Shown one piece after another: positions 1-12,601 of a DNA stretch of 64,000 bases. The notes below the pieces were generated by a model. That model was not told the DNA's origin and ran no database searches. It saw only the letters and a program-made list of their open reading frames with translations. The number at the start of each line of letters is the position of its first letter. The stretch's first letter is position 1. A program made the position numbers and the translations under genes. Origin of the DNA: Phragmites australis (taxonomy: Eukaryota > Streptophyta > Magnoliopsida > Poales > Poaceae); NCBI RefSeq assembly GCF_958298935.1, contig NC_084943.1, forward strand, positions 3,048,001-3,112,000, written 5' to 3'.

Positions 1-438
1 ATGCACGATAATTTTTTATATGAAAAAAATACTATTTTAAGATTCACGTTAGAGACATACGATGGTCATCTATATAGTGTTACGGAGGAGACGTCTTCAA
101 CACCGCTGTATAAATTATTTTCCCGCTACGTGACCGTACTAGATTCTGGACGACATCAGCGAGCGGGGAGGCGGACGGCGTGGCGGGGCTGCCATGATTC
201 ATGAAGTGCCGTGCACACTTGCCGAAACGAAGGAGCTCGCGGGACGTGGGCGTGAGGTGCCAAAGGCGGCGTCAAATTTATCGGCTCCCCCGCGCGGCAG
301 GTGCCAATGAGATGACCTGCTGTTTACCTGGACCGATTACTCGGAGCTATCTAGCATCGCACGTCCGCGTCCATCCAATTTGGAGACCTAGGCCATGCTT
401 ATTTTTGCCATGGATTGTCAACAAAGGCTAAGTATTCC

Positions 439-558
439 ACAACTTTGTGGAGCAACCAAGAAGGTACCTGCCGGCCTCTGAATTATCAACAACGAGTCGT
501 CTCTGAATTGCCAGGCTGCAACTTTGTGGAGCAACCAAGAAGGAACCTGCCAGCCTTT
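439..558. repeat. Direct repeat, about 79-bp period, two copies
   Basis: A block beginning AACTTTGTGGAGCAACCAAG occurs at 441 and again at 520, followed in both by AAGG[T/A]ACCTGCC. Only the first 40 bases of each unit are well conserved. No coding signal is associated. It looks like a small local duplication in intergenic DNA. Confidence 0.7.
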
Positions 559-1167
559 TGTGATTGTTCTCCGGATCAATTACAATAAAACGAATAACAC
601 GTCGTAGTTGTTGCCAATCATCGAATATATAGATCAAATATCTGAGCTTGCAAAGCCACGCTAGACACGGTTCTGGTTCACTGATAGCTTAGTTTATTTT
701 TCTCCCGGAGTACAAGAAGATGCTTGAGGAGGTGTGAAGTAGCAGTAGCAGAGGAGTGCCGATTACCTCCTCCAGCTTGAATTCATACTGGGAGCTAGTA
801 TACGCAGGTTGTGTAAAGTTATATTTGTTAAAAAAGAATAGTATTTTGCTGATTGTATCTGTTTGGATATGTTGAGTTAGTTTTTTTTTCTTATTTGATT
901 AAATCTGAGTTCGTATGAGTGGACGTAAAAGTTGAGATTTTGATTGGTTGCTCGTATGAAGGTGATTCTATGACATTAAAAAGTAAATCAATCTATATGA
1001 GCGGATGTAACATGTAGCATCCGTTGGATCAATCTGCGAATGTATATTTACATCCACAAATCAAACTAGAATAATATATGAAGACAATCAAATATATTTC
1101 TCTATAAAATTATACGTATCTACTGAGTCATAATCTGTTAATATAGGCAATCAATTACCGATCGTTC

Positions 1168-1230
1168 ATGCTTGAATAAACAAAGCAAAAGCCCATCGGA
1201 TTGATTGATTGATTACACAAAATAAATAAG
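1168..1230. repeat. Dispersed direct repeat, copy 1
   Basis: The segment with AATAAACAAAGCAAAAGCCC, a run of GATT/ATTG and ACAAAATAAAT recurs at about 4194-4255 in the same orientation, over roughly 60 bp with a few differences. The two copies bracket about 3 kb of repeat-rich DNA upstream of the phospholipase C gene. A local duplication is the simplest reading. Confidence 0.7.
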
Positions 1231-1654
1231 TCGTTGCTTGTGAAATTACATTGCATTAGCATTGGTTGGACTATCTTTAATATATACTTAAAAACTTGTT
1301 ACCAATAATATTATTATAATATTTTTTAATATTATTACAATATTCTTTATTTTTTTACCTCAACTGATATCATATTTTCTATACCTTTTATTACTTTTCA
1401 CCTCACTTTAAAATGACAATCATGCATTGTAAATAGTGTTGCGACAGCTCTGCAAATTTACCATTCCTCTCGTGCAAATTTGCTATACTCGTATCACTGT
1501 AGCCCCAGAAACTACTCAGCTAGAGCGCTTTTAGGAGGCATCCCGAGTACGTCATGACCACGCTGCCCTCCTCCAGGTCTTCATTTTTATTTTGTGTAGA
1601 AAAAAGAAACTGGAAATTACAATGCCAAGTCTGTGATTTATTTCCTACGATTTT

Positions 1655-1903
1655 AAATATTTGATATTTTAATCAAGATCCGGTCAAATTTTTAAATTTT
1701 TGACAGTCAATAGCTTCTAAAATATTTAGTTTGAAAATATAAAAATCATATGTGTACGTTTATCTTGAAAAGTATTTTCATAATATTATATTTTTATTAA
1801 ATATTATAACTATATTTTTATTAAATATTGTAACTATATTTTAGAAGCTATTGACAATCAAAATTTTAAAAAATTGATCGGATCTTAGTCAAAGCATCAA
1901 GTG
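1655..1903. mobile_element. MITE-like inverted repeat
   Basis: The two arms are nearly complementary over about 80 bases: the left arm runs AGATCCGGTCAAATTTTTAA ... TCAATAGCTTCTAAAATAT and the right arm begins ATATTTTAGAAGCTATTGAC and ends GATCGGATCTT. The AT-rich centre contains a short TATTTTTATTAAATATT duplication. Long terminal inverted repeats and small size fit a foldback or MITE element; I could not resolve a target-site duplication, so no superfamily is assigned. Confidence 0.7.
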
Positions 1904-1988
1904 AACGTTAATGTATTAATATTGGTATTTAATTTGGAGGACTTGACCAGGATTTTTTTTAATACTACTTGTTTTTGTTTCTTCTCCA

Positions 1989-2013
1989 ATAAATAAATAA
2001 ATAAATAAATAAA
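1989..2013. repeat. (AAAT)n microsatellite
   Basis: Uninterrupted AATA/AAAT tetranucleotide repeat of about six units in AT-rich intergenic DNA. Confidence 0.9.
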
Positions 2014-2114
2014 CATTCTTTTTTTTAAAAAACAGTGAACTCTTGTTGACCTGCACTGCACCATTGTTTTGACTTTTGAGAAGAATGATAACTTTACAAA
2101 TAACCCCTCAATTT

Positions 2115-2923
2115 ATATAGGACATGTTTGGTTGCCTGCATCAACCCTGGCTCGCATCTTAGATGCAACGAGCAGACTGTTTGGATGGCTGTAGGTGAGA
2201 GAGAGCATGGACAAGCAGATGTAAAAGTCTCCCTTGAGCCAGGCTCGCATCATGCAACATGGGGACCGGTGGGTGCATGCGCGATGCAGCTATGGGTGCA
2301 GGCGCAATGCTTTCACTTACCTCCCTCTCTCATTCGCCTCACGCATCCCCTCTCTTATCCTCATCGCCCGATTCATCTCCCCTCTCTTCTCCTCGCCTTG
2401 AGCTCGGCTAGCCCCGCCGGAGCTCGGCTAGCCTCATCTCCTTGCTGCCTCCATTCTTCAGCGGCGACAAGAAGCTCGACAGAGCTTGACAGCCCCAATG
2501 GAGCCCCTTGAAGCTTCCGCCACTAGATCCGGCATGGTCAGCCAAATCTGGATGATGCGACGTCGACGAGCTCAATGGTGGATCATGGGATGTTTTTTTT
2601 TTCTTTTTTTTCACCGGTTTCATGGGTTATAAATATGTAATAAAGATGATACCATATAAGTGGTATGAACGCTACATTTTTTATGTGCTCAATTTTATTT
2701 GGTCCAGCTGATTGAATTCGATATTATGTGAATTTTATTACAATCTAGAGTATTTTGGATTTAGACAATATTTCCATATACATAAATGCTAGGGGTAATG
2801 TTACCATCCAAATATCTGTCAAAAAGGGGAATAGGTGCTAAGGTTATGAACTAACTTATAATCATGAAATCAACTCAATAAAGAAGTAACTGAACTCGGT
2901 TCATACATCCAACCAAACATCTC
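2115..2923. mobile_element. Possible non-autonomous DNA transposon
   Basis: The left end reads GGACATGTTTGGTTGCCTGC and the right end, on the complementary strand, reads AGAGATGTTTGGTTGGATGT, an imperfect inverted repeat of about 26 bp. The ATGTTTGGTTG core is common at ends of small grass DNA elements. The interior has no supportable coding sequence. No clean target duplication was found, so boundaries and class are tentative. Confidence 0.4.
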
Positions 2924-3584
2924 TTACATACATACATACCTATCTAACCAACCAAACAACATCTCAGATAATTCTAGCTTAGCAAATATAGATAACTAAA
3001 TAGACCCTATTACATCTCTTTAACCTAATTAAACTCAGTCTAAATGAGACATTGGAGCCCAAGCTTAGAATATTCGAGCAACAAATCATAGTGACTGACT
3101 TCATGTCACCCTGTCACCTCTTTTTTGGGTGACGATGGAATCTCAACTTTGAGAGGGCAGGGCACATTACAAGCCATTTAATTAATTAGCACGTGGAATG
3201 TTAGCGAGCGTTATTGTAAAGGGAGAAGAAAAGCCTCGCCTAGAAGGCAACTTGCTTTAATTTATGGTGGTGTGTGGGGACGGTCTGCAGGGGCGGCGTG
3301 GGGTTCAAACCCTCTACCTGAGATTTCTATACCAAGTCATGAGTGATTACGAAACCAAGTCGCCGCCTATAGGCGAAGGGACGAAAGCCCGTTAGACCTG
3401 ATAAGAAAAAGTCTGAAAAAAATATGTTAAAATTACAAAGTCACCTAGCCTTGGCTCGGCTAAGGTTATAAAATGATAGGGTAGGTTTTTTTAAGTAATA
3501 CTAAGAAACTGAAAAAACTACTTAGAAAAGGAGAAAAACTAAAGTTACAGACTCACTTATCCGTCTAGAAAAAGGTGTCGGAGT

Positions 3585-3739
3585 CAGGGGCGAAGCCAGC
3601 ATAGGAGGGAGGGGTGCAGGTCTCTTTACTGTTCATCGGAGCTACAGTAATTTACTGTTCATCAGGGCTGATTTTACTAATACTTTTGGATGGAGGGGGT
3701 GCATGTGCACCCACAGTCATGAACGTAGCTCCGCCACTG
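3585..3739. mobile_element. hAT-type MITE
   Basis: A 155-bp element starts CAGGGGCGAAGCCAGC and ends with the complement of CAGTGGCGGAGCTACG, an imperfect terminal inverted repeat. It is flanked by 8-bp near-duplicates GTCGGAGT and ATCCGAGT (six of eight identical), the length expected for hAT. The interior contains two short repeats of TACTGTTCATC and no coding sequence. Confidence 0.7.
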
Positions 3740-4193
3740 ATCCGAGTCATTAATAGAGAGTAACGAGATATACGAGGATTGAAAAGGAAGAAAGAGATGT
3801 TATCATACCAGTTAATTTTGTATCCGTTATTAATGATATGAGTGGAGGGATATATACCTACGATATGATATCCGGTTATAAATGGAGTACTCAACATAAA
3901 GATTAATTTAGATTCACTAGAACCTTTTTCCACCGTGCTCTTTAATTTGCTGGAAAATGCCGCATGGCTCGAATAGAAATATTTAGATTTGTAACTTTTT
4001 CCGGTGCATTCGCACCTGATATGTACCTTGGCGTGTTTTACACGTGAAATTGCTTCACGACAGCTTATGTGAGTAATGAAATGACTTGATTGGTCATCGG
4101 AGTCCGAGGTCAGGCTCGTTCACATTGCGCATGTTTCCAGTAAAAGAAAAAACACATGAAGATGCTTTGGTTGTTGAAGAAGCCGATTTGCAT

Positions 4194-4255
4194 GGTCGAA
4201 TAAACAAAGCAAAAGCCCATCGTAATTGATTGACCAACAATATACAAAATAAATG
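4194..4255. repeat. Dispersed direct repeat, copy 2
   Basis: Second copy of the block seen near 1168, sharing AATAAACAAAGCAAAAGCCC and ACAAAATAAAT. It lies about 650 bp upstream of the phospholipase C start codon. Confidence 0.7.
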
Positions 4256-4259
4256 CCGT

Positions 4260-4470
4260 TTTTAGTTTTAAACTTCAGCTCTAAATTACTTTTTATATAT
4301 TGGATTTATATACTTAGAAATGATACATTTAATTTGTCTTAAAAATTATTTTCATAATAATATAGTTCTGTTATGTTATATATATATATTACAACAAAAA
4401 TTAATAATTAAATCTGTATTTAAAATACCGTATCGATATTAAAATGATATTTATTTTAGACCGGAGAGAG
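4260..4470. mobile_element. Decayed Stowaway-like MITE
   Basis: AT-rich segment whose interior (ATTTTCATAATAATATAG, TTCTGTTATGTT, ATTACAACAAAAATTA) matches the better preserved element in PLC intron 1 at about 5281-5516. The ends are too degraded for a target duplication. Assignment rests on that resemblance only. Confidence 0.45.
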
Positions 4471-4903
4471 AATTGCAGCACTAGATTTGAACTCGAAGCA
4501 ATTTTACGTTATTGTAAATTCATTCCTAAATCATCCCAGGGATGGGGTAGGGGAGTAGCCGTTTATTGGTGAGATGAATAAGGGCTTGGGTGCAAAAAAG
4601 CCGCCGGGCCTTTTGAAATGGTGCCGATTCGTTTCCTTCGGTGGCCCTCCTTTAATTTGTCGTCTCCAGCCTTCTTCCGCTTCCTCTCCCTTCTTTTTTG
4701 CAGCAACCTTTTTTTCCTTCTTCTTCTTGGAGGGGAGGGGACCGAAGAGGAGGGGACTTGACTTGCTCCATCCATCCATCCACCATTAATCCAAGTGAGT
4801 CGTCGGCTCGGCTCCTCGGCGAGAGAAACTCGAAATGGCCACCATCAGCTGCTAAGCAGCGTCAGATCGGAGGAGCAGGCCGGTCGCCGAGTAGGAAAGG
4901 AAG

Positions 4904-7900
4904 ATGGGCAGCTACGCCTACAAGTACTGCATGTGCTTCACCCGCAAGTTCCGATCCCCTGACGCCCAGCCCCCGCCCGACGTCCGCGCGGCGTACCATT
5001 CCGCCTCCGATGTCCACGGCCTCCGCCGCTTCCTCGCCGGAGTCCAGGGCGAGCCGCCCGCCGACGTCGAGCGCGTCCTCGCCATGCTCACCGGGGGAGG
5101 GGGGAATGAGATGGCCCGCCTCGTCACCAGGTCCTCCCCTGCTCCGTCGATGCCCACGCTGGACGACTTGTTCGGATTCCTCTTCTCCTCCGACCTCAAC
5201 CCGCCCATCGCCCACCAGGTTGGTTGCTACGGTACCTCTCTATTGCTACTACTCGCAATCCAATCTCATCTCGGAAGTACTACTCTCCTCGCTCCTAAAT
5301 AAGTGTCGTTTTGGTTACGTGAGGTCAACAGTTTTAAATTTTAGTTACAAGTTACTTTTTATAGGTTGAGTTTGGAAACTTGAAAATGACATGGTAAGAT
5401 TTGCTTCCAAAAATACTTTCATAATAGTATACTTTTGCTATGTTTTATCATATTACAATAAAAAATAGTAGTTAAAATTGTTTAAAATGACACTTATATC
5501 CGATTGGAGGGGTTAGTACTTAATCTATAACCAGCAGGCAGCTTCATTCAACCCAACAGCTATACCCATTTCTGCCGTCCTACTGGATGGAGCTGGACTG
5601 GAGGCATTATCCCTTTCCAGGGGACAACACATTTTACATTGCCTCCCTCCTTGGGGAGGAACCAACGGGATTTATTAGTGTTAATTTATCCTTGCATCCC
5701 TCTGAGATTTCATTTCGACGTTCACAATAAAGCTCTGTCTACTGTTTATATATGTAATGTGGTTTCTGGTTCTTTTCTTTTTCAAAATATGCGCTTGGTA
5801 TTGCTCATCCATATCAGTAAATCGTTCTTGTCTTTCTTGCTAAACTTTGCCTCCTCTCTCAGCATTGTTTTTTAACTCTCTGCTCAGGTTCACCAGGACA
5901 TGTCAGCCCCATTCTCTCATTATTTCGTATACACTGGACATAATTCCTACCTAACTGGGAACCAGCTTAATAGCGACTCCAGTGACGTTCCAATTATAAA
6001 AGCATTGCAGAGAGGCGTTAGAGTCATTGAGCTCGATATGTGGCCAAATTCTTCAAAGAACAATGTTGATATTCTTCATGGAGGGTAGGAATTCAGTTTT
6101 TTTTTTCTTCTCAACATGTTGGCTTTATAAACACTTTCTCTTTTGTACTGCAAAACACGTGAAACTACTACAACATATCTGCATATGAATTCCACTGCAT
6201 ATGTAAGGTAGAATATGACATTACGGGGTAGAAAAGAGAAGAGTTGTTCTTTATTTATTGCATGATAGATCATTATTCAAAAGAAAGGAAGAAGATTATT
6301 TTCTCTGTATCTCATTTATCGTTTTTGTATAAATTTGTCAAAAAATGACCCATCCTTTTTTCTCTCTCTGCAATATATTTGCCTGACTCTTCTTTTTCTT
6401 GGCATTTGAAAGGACATTGACTGCACCTGTAGACATGATCAAATGTTTGAAGTCCATTAAAGAATACGCCTTTTGTGCATCTACATATCCTCTTGTCATT
6501 ACTCTAGAGGATCACCTCACGCCAGACCTCCAAGCCAAAGTAGCTGAGGTAGAGTATACTTACTATATCATTTCCTTTCATTTTTTCCCGTTTAAAACCT
6601 CATTCTAACTTCAAATTATTATAGATGCTCACTGAAACATTCGGAGATCTCCTTTTCATCCCTAGTTCGGACCCAATGAAAGAGCTTCCTTCTCCAGAAG
6701 CTCTAATGAAGAGGATAATCATCTCAACTAAACCCCCGCAAGAATACAAGGAGTTTCTTGAAGCTAAGGATAATCAGGATGCCAGTGGAAACATAGCTAA
6801 TTTGGCAGAGGAAGGAGGCCTGAGAAGAATAGATTCAAATGCTGATGAATCTGATGGAAAGGTCTGCAATACCACTGCCTTCTGAAGGCATGTACCCATG
6901 GTTTAACACACATGAAGTAATCTTATTGTCATGAACAGGATGAACTGGATGAGCAAGATGAGGAAGATTCCGACGAGGATGATCCCAAATTTCAGCAGGA
7001 TACTGCATGCGAGTATAGGAAACTGATCACAATCCAAGCTGGCAAACCAAAAGGCCATTTGAGCGACGCGTTAAAGGTGGATCCAGACAAAGTCAGGCGC
7101 CTTTCTTTGAGCGAGACACAGTTGGCTAAAGCAACAGCTTCTCATGGTGCTGATGTCATAAGGTGATTTGTGTGTACCGATACTTAATTATATTTGAAGC
7201 CTAGCGCGCAAGAACACTAGAAGATTTGGTTTAAAATTATTTTATAAACCCAACATTTAGCTTATGCCCTTCAATCCTATTCCTCTTTCTTAGACCAAAG
7301 GGGTTCTCCCAGTTTATATTGTAGTCTTAATGTTTGTAATGAAAAGAAAATAGAAAAAGAAACCTCCAGGGTTGCTAGCTTATAGGACACACATGATAAT
7401 CCAACAAAAGGCCGAAGTTTCCTAGCGGCCCTACAAAAGAGAACCAACAAATCATCACAATTAACCAATGATAACATTGCATCTCTTCAAGATGGTTAGC
7501 ATAGTCTGCGCACTTGCTGAAGTGCTTAAATTCTATTCAGGTTCACTCAGAAGAATATACTCAGGGTGTATCCAAAGGGCACAAGGGTTAGTTCTTCTAA
7601 CTATGATCCAATGAACGCCTGGACTCATGGTGCTCAAATGGTTGCATTCAACATGCAGGTGGGATTTGAATTCTTAACTGTCACGAATCACTAATATCCT
7701 CTCTCTTCATGCTTTTATACGCGCATAATATTAAGCTGTTTGACTGAACTAGGTGTTCGCACGCAGCTATCAGTTGTAATAATATTGAATTTATGTGAAG
7801 TCATAATCTCTTGGCCTTTAATTTTTCAGGGGCATGACAAAGCACTCCGGTTAATGCAAGGATTTTTTAGAGCCAATGGGGGCTGCGGGTATGTTAAAAA

Positions 7901-8585
7901 ACCTGACTTCTTGCTAACGACAGGCCCAAATGGCGAAGTATTTGACCCTAAAGCTAGTTTGCCTGTGAAGAAAACTCTGAAGGTAGGTGTATGTTTCGAA
8001 GACTCTGACAATCAAGATGCTCTAGCCTAGCTAAATTTGCTATAATGTCGTCCAAGCAGGTAAAGGTATATATGGGAGATGGGTGGCGTATGGATTTCAG
8101 TAAAACTCATTTCGACACCTTTTCGCCTCCAGATTTCTATACCAGGGTAAGGCAACTAATATGTGCTGGTTTTGGTAACTTTCTATATTCCAGTGGCTCT
8201 ATGGCAAACAGTAGTAAATTAAAAAGCGCGCATTGCCAGGTTGTACGCATGTTGTAGCTAAGGTTGAACTGATCTGCTGGCTGCTGGACAGGTCGGGATC
8301 GCTGGAGTGAAGGCAGACAGTGTGATGAAGAAGACAAGGATAATCGAGGATCAGTGGGTGCCGGTGTGGGACGAGGAGTTTACGTTCCCTTTGACGGTGC
8401 CGGAGATGGCCCTCCTTAGGATAGAGGTGCAGGAGCATGACATGTCGGAGAAGCCCGACTTCGGCGGGCAGACATGCCTGCCGGTGTGGGAGCTGAGGCA
8501 GGGCATCCGCGCTGTGCCGCTGCATGACCGCAAGGGCAACAGGTACAAGTCCGTCAGGCTCCTCATGCGCTTCGATTTTGTCTAG
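4904..8585 (+). CDS. Phosphoinositide-specific phospholipase C, intact, nine exons
   Basis: Hydrolyses phosphoinositides such as PIP2 at the plasma membrane to diacylglycerol and inositol phosphates, Ca2+-dependent. Coding exons: 4904-5218, 5888-6084, 6413-6548, 6625-6861, 6939-7162, 7541-7658, 7830-7982, 8060-8146, 8292-8585; all introns are GT-AG and phases agree, giving 586 residues, usual for plant PI-PLCs. The N-terminal ~105 residues are the EF-hand-like region. The X domain starts about residue 106, with catalytic-type His123 in GHNSYL, His169 in ILHGG and Glu153/Asp155 as likely Ca2+ ligands. An acidic linker (from residue 296, [15 protein letters not shown]) leads to the Y domain (about 335-455) and a C-terminal C2 domain (about 460-586). 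The ATG at 4904 begins [12 protein letters not shown], typical for the family. No lesions seen. The particular paralogue cannot be assigned from sequence alone. Confidence 0.95.
5281..5516. mobile_element. Stowaway-like MITE in PLC intron 1
   Basis: The left end has CTCCTAAATAAGTGTCGTTT and the right end, read on the other strand, CTCCAATCGGATATAAGTGT. These match the CTCC...AAGTGTC inverted ends common in grass Stowaway elements, and TA dinucleotides flank both sides. The interior is AT-rich and non-coding. It lies wholly within the first intron and does not touch splice sites. Confidence 0.7.
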
Positions 8586-9316
8586 TAGCCTCTTGCGCCA
8601 CTGTCAGAGATTGCATTCCTCCTTTGTCCTTTTTTCCCCTTTTCTTTTGCATATCTAGTGTGATTGTGTCTACAGGCAGGGAAAGTTATGAATTAGTAGC
8701 AGTAGAAGTATATTCCCATCTCCATCTCCATGTGATTAGTCTAGAGCCGGGCTGGTAAAGATTGGAATGTATGTAAGTACTAATTTTGTTGGAATAAGAA
8801 TTGCATGGAATGGAAGGAGCATATATGTATTATGTATGTACTCCATTTTGATTTTAGTTGTTGAGATGTGGCAAGCATAGTTGCTGCTGGAGTTAGTTAT
8901 GTGCCAACCTTGAGACTCACAGGTTGCGACGAATCTGGTGTCGGGTTAGGGTGTCATTCTTAAGAACTGGGACACCTGTACCATCTTATCGCCATGCTTA
9001 TCGATATTGTTGATGTGGGTCCCTTATCTAAAGAGAGGAGGTGACCAGTCAACTGGAAAAATCTAGTTTTTATGTGTTTTTTTTTGGAAGGTTTGCTAAA
9101 AGACACTCAGTGTTTTAGGCTTTTGCCTTTGTAAGTAAGAAAACTATAACCAATAACTGCACACTTATGTATGTTTGGAAGATAAATAATAGAAGATTAA
9201 ATATATGCTTTGGAAGTAGAAACAGGTTTAATTTGATTGTCTGATCAACTTTAGTAAGACAGTAGAGATCGTCTAGATTCGTGATGAATTATATAAGAAT
9301 ACGAATATAGATGGAA
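8586..9316. other. PLC 3' flank, no gene seen
   Basis: Probable 3' untranslated and intergenic sequence. Possible poly(A) signals such as AATAAG lie near 8800. No reading frame or RNA gene can be supported. Confidence 0.6.
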
Positions 9317-9819
9317 TAAAGATGTTTAAATGGGCCGTACAACATGGGTCGGTCCGAGGTACGACACTGTTGACATAGCTCAGGCACGGCACGACACGAT
9401 GGCTAACAGACCAGGCCGACACGGTACGGCCCGTTTAACTGTTCATATTTTTTAGTATTTTATATAATTTATTTATATCTAATACCATATAGGATATGTG
9501 GTGTAATGGTAGTGTGTTTGACCTCAAGTAGAAGATCGGTTGTTCGATTCCGAGTGAAAGCAAGTTTTTATGATTTTTTCAATTTTCCGTGGGCTGACGC
9601 GCAAAAAAAGTCATCAGACCTACCGTGGCACAGGCACGGCACGGTATGGCCCCATCTTAAATATGTCGTGTCTGAGTTGGAGTTGCGGCACGTAGACCGA
9701 CACGACACGACCCGTTTAACTAACGAGCCTAAACGGATCATACCTAAATGAGCTGTACATCAATAAACTCGTGCTGTACCATATCGGGCTAGGCCGAGTC
9801 GTCTATTTAGCCATCTCTG
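9317..9819. mobile_element. Non-autonomous hAT-like element with tRNA-like core
   Basis: A 503-bp element flanked by perfect 8-bp duplications AGATGGAA (9309-9316 and 9820-9827). Ends are TAAAGATGTTTAAATGGG and, on the other strand, CAGAGATGGCTAAATAGA, an imperfect terminal inverted repeat. Subterminal regions are full of CACGGCACGACACG-type motifs on both sides. The AT-rich centre contains a tRNA-like block. A collinear relative lies at about 24810-25205. No transposase is encoded. Confidence 0.8.
9492..9555 (+). other. tRNA-like A/B-box module inside hAT-like element
   Basis: GGTGTAATGGTAGTG resembles an RNA polymerase III A box and GGTTGTTCGATTCC a B box, about 35 bp apart, as in tRNA genes. 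The acceptor stem does not pair convincingly, so this is not called a functional tRNA gene. The same arrangement (TAATGGTAGTGT ... GGTTCGATT) exists on the minus strand of the related element near 25000-25055. Confidence 0.6.
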
Positions 9820-12601
9820 AGATGGAATACCATGTAAGTGCCAAAGAAACAAAGCTAAGAAGAGACACATTATGCAGCCGGTGCGCAAGCTCCTGAATCT
9901 GCCTCTGGCCATGGATTGACGACGGAGGGACAGCGGCGGCGCACCGGAGATGGCTGACGGTGTTCCACCGTGCCGTGCGACGTTCACAGCCTCCCGGTTA
10001 GTCTGAACCGGCGAGGCAAATACAACCAGACATTAAAAAAGGCCTCCCCCGCCCCGTGCAAAATCAATTCTGCAAGTTTTTTTCTCCTGCTCGGTACTCG
10101 CGGCTCTCCGCTTCTCTACCTCCCGTCTCGTCTGCCCGTCTCCTCTCTTTGGTTCCGACCGGCTTCCTCCGCCGCCGCTCGCCGGAAGGGGAGGGAATCC
10201 CACTCCACCACCACTTCTCCCGTCTCGCCGCCATTTCCTTGCAACTAACGCCCACTCTGAGGCCTCACCTTGCTGCTATGCCTGTCCAGCCGCTTGCCGA
10301 AACACGCCGCCACAGCGCCAAAAGCACCGCCTAGTGCCTTGCCCCTACGCCGATGGCGTCCGACCGCCCCTTGGAGGCCCTCCTCGCCGCCGCCCGCGGC
10401 GCCGTCACTCACCTTCACCTTCCCATCCACATCCCTGGATCCAATTCTAATCCCAGTCCCAGTCCCAAACAGCACAAGCAACAGCAGAGCGAGCCCGACT
10501 GCCTCCTCCATCTCCACGTCGTCGTCGCCAACCTCCTCCACAAGCCCCTCAAATCATTGGCCAGCGGGCCAAGCGACGGGGGAGCAAGCACTCCCCGCCG
10601 CAGCAGCTGGAGCTCCTGCTCTGCATTGCCTTCGACGCCGTCGCTCACAACATGCACGTGTTAGAAGCTGCCTGCAAGCAGAAAGGCGCTGAATTTGGTA
10701 ACGCCACCCGACAGCTCGATGAATTTGAGATTCTCAGGAAGGTAATCGATGGGAAGAGAGCGGATTTCGATGGCTTCTTGTCCAACTGGGGTTCGCAAAG
10801 GTCGGGGCACATGGGTGCCTCCCCTACCCCAGCACCGCCGCAAGTCAGGGACCAGGAGGATGGTGATGGAATTGGGGACAGGGAGGGGGTGGACAATAGC
10901 AGTGGTACACCACAGCTGCCATAGAGATTAGCTGCTCGGCTTCTTGACCTCCCGCTGTCGAATGTGGAGCGGCTGCCTAGGAGGTATGCCCGAGACTTCT
11001 TACGGCGTACCAGAAGCAACTTTTTTTCAAAATCAATTGGGTGGAAGCAATTTTTATCCTTGATGGAACAGAAGGAGCCAACCATTCTCCGTGCATATAC
11101 CACATTGTGTTTGAGCAAGTCTGGAACACTTCACAAAAATCAAATCTTGGCATCCTTAAAAAGGGCAGGCCTTCCGGCCAATGAAGATAATGCTGCTGCC
11201 ATGCTACGGTTTCTAAATGCAGATTCAGAAGGATCAATCTCGTATGGCCATTTCCGCATTTTCATGCTTCTACTTCCTTCAGGACGCCTTGAGGATGATC
11301 CTTGGTATGTCTGTTGTATCCTTTTAGAAGAAACTTACGTCTCAGTTGACTTTGGTGAGCATGCAATGTCATGCGATTGGAAATAATCACCAATTCTAAC
11401 TATCTTTCAGCAGTATATGGTGCTTAACTTGCCATCTTGTTCTTTATTACAAATGCATTCAGGAACATTTGGTTCGAAGCTGCTATCCCTTGTTGCTGTT
11501 CCTCCACCTGTAGAAATATCCACGGGAAGTGTTTTGAAGTCTGCTTTAGCTGGAGGTCTGGCTAGTGCTCTCTCTACCTCTCTGGTGCATCCTATTGATT
11601 CAATGAAGGTACATCAGCATGCTTCATTTATTAAATAATTACGGTTAGAAATTAAGCACGATAGAATCGAACACGAGACACGATTTTTTACGTAGAAAAT
11701 CTTTGCAGAAAAAACCACAGGTGTCAATCGGTAATCTTCACTATATCAGAAATGTATACAATGTATGGGATTACAATGAGTCTCTATCTCTCCTCTAGCA
11801 GCTTACAATATATTTATAAGGGTGGACAATAGCGACTAGTCTAATACGGATTGTTTCGGAATATGAGCCGAAGACATCCCTTGTATGACCCAATAAGAAT
11901 TTGGATCATAATCCAACAAACTCCACTTTAAGACGAATTCCATCTTGTAGCAAATGAAGAATCATCAATGAACTCCTTTCAATAACAAATATCATCTATG
12001 CCAAAAATCTCTAGGACTCAAACTGTAACACTAACTAAACTTGAGCATAGTTCAAATTTAGTAGCAGGAACTGACTTTGTTATCATATCAGCAGGATTAT
12101 CATGAGTACTTATCAATGTGCTTTGTTCTTTCATGAAATATCCGATCCTTTGTTAGACAAATAGCACTTTGACTATCACATAATATATTAATGCAAGAAT
12201 TATCTCCACAAAGCTCATTGTACAAATCTATCAGCCAAACAACTTCTTTGCATGCTTCAGAAATAGCCATATTCAGTTCAGTAGTTGATAAAAGCAACAG
12301 TAGCCTGCAAATATGCTTTCCAACTAACAGCACAACCACCAACGGTGAAAACATAACCTGTGAGAGATCTCCTCTTATCCAAATCACCAGTATAATCTGA
12401 GTCAATATAACCAACAAGTCCATCTCCAGATTTTTCAAACTGCAAACAAGCATTAAAAGTACCATGTAGATATTTGAAAATCCATTGAACAACTTTCCAA
12501 TGCTCTTTACCAGGATTAGTCATGAATCTACTAACAACACTCAGTGTATGAGATAAATCAGGACGAGAGCAGACCATGTCATATATAAGTGAACCAACTG
12601 C

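Noticed and set aside
4862..5215. Open frames antisense to PLC exon 1
   Set aside because: Shadow of the GC-rich first exon; no domain and the sense frame is clearly real.
9492..9555. Functional tRNA gene
   Set aside because: A and B boxes are present but the acceptor stem does not pair and it sits inside a transposon copy; called tRNA-like only.
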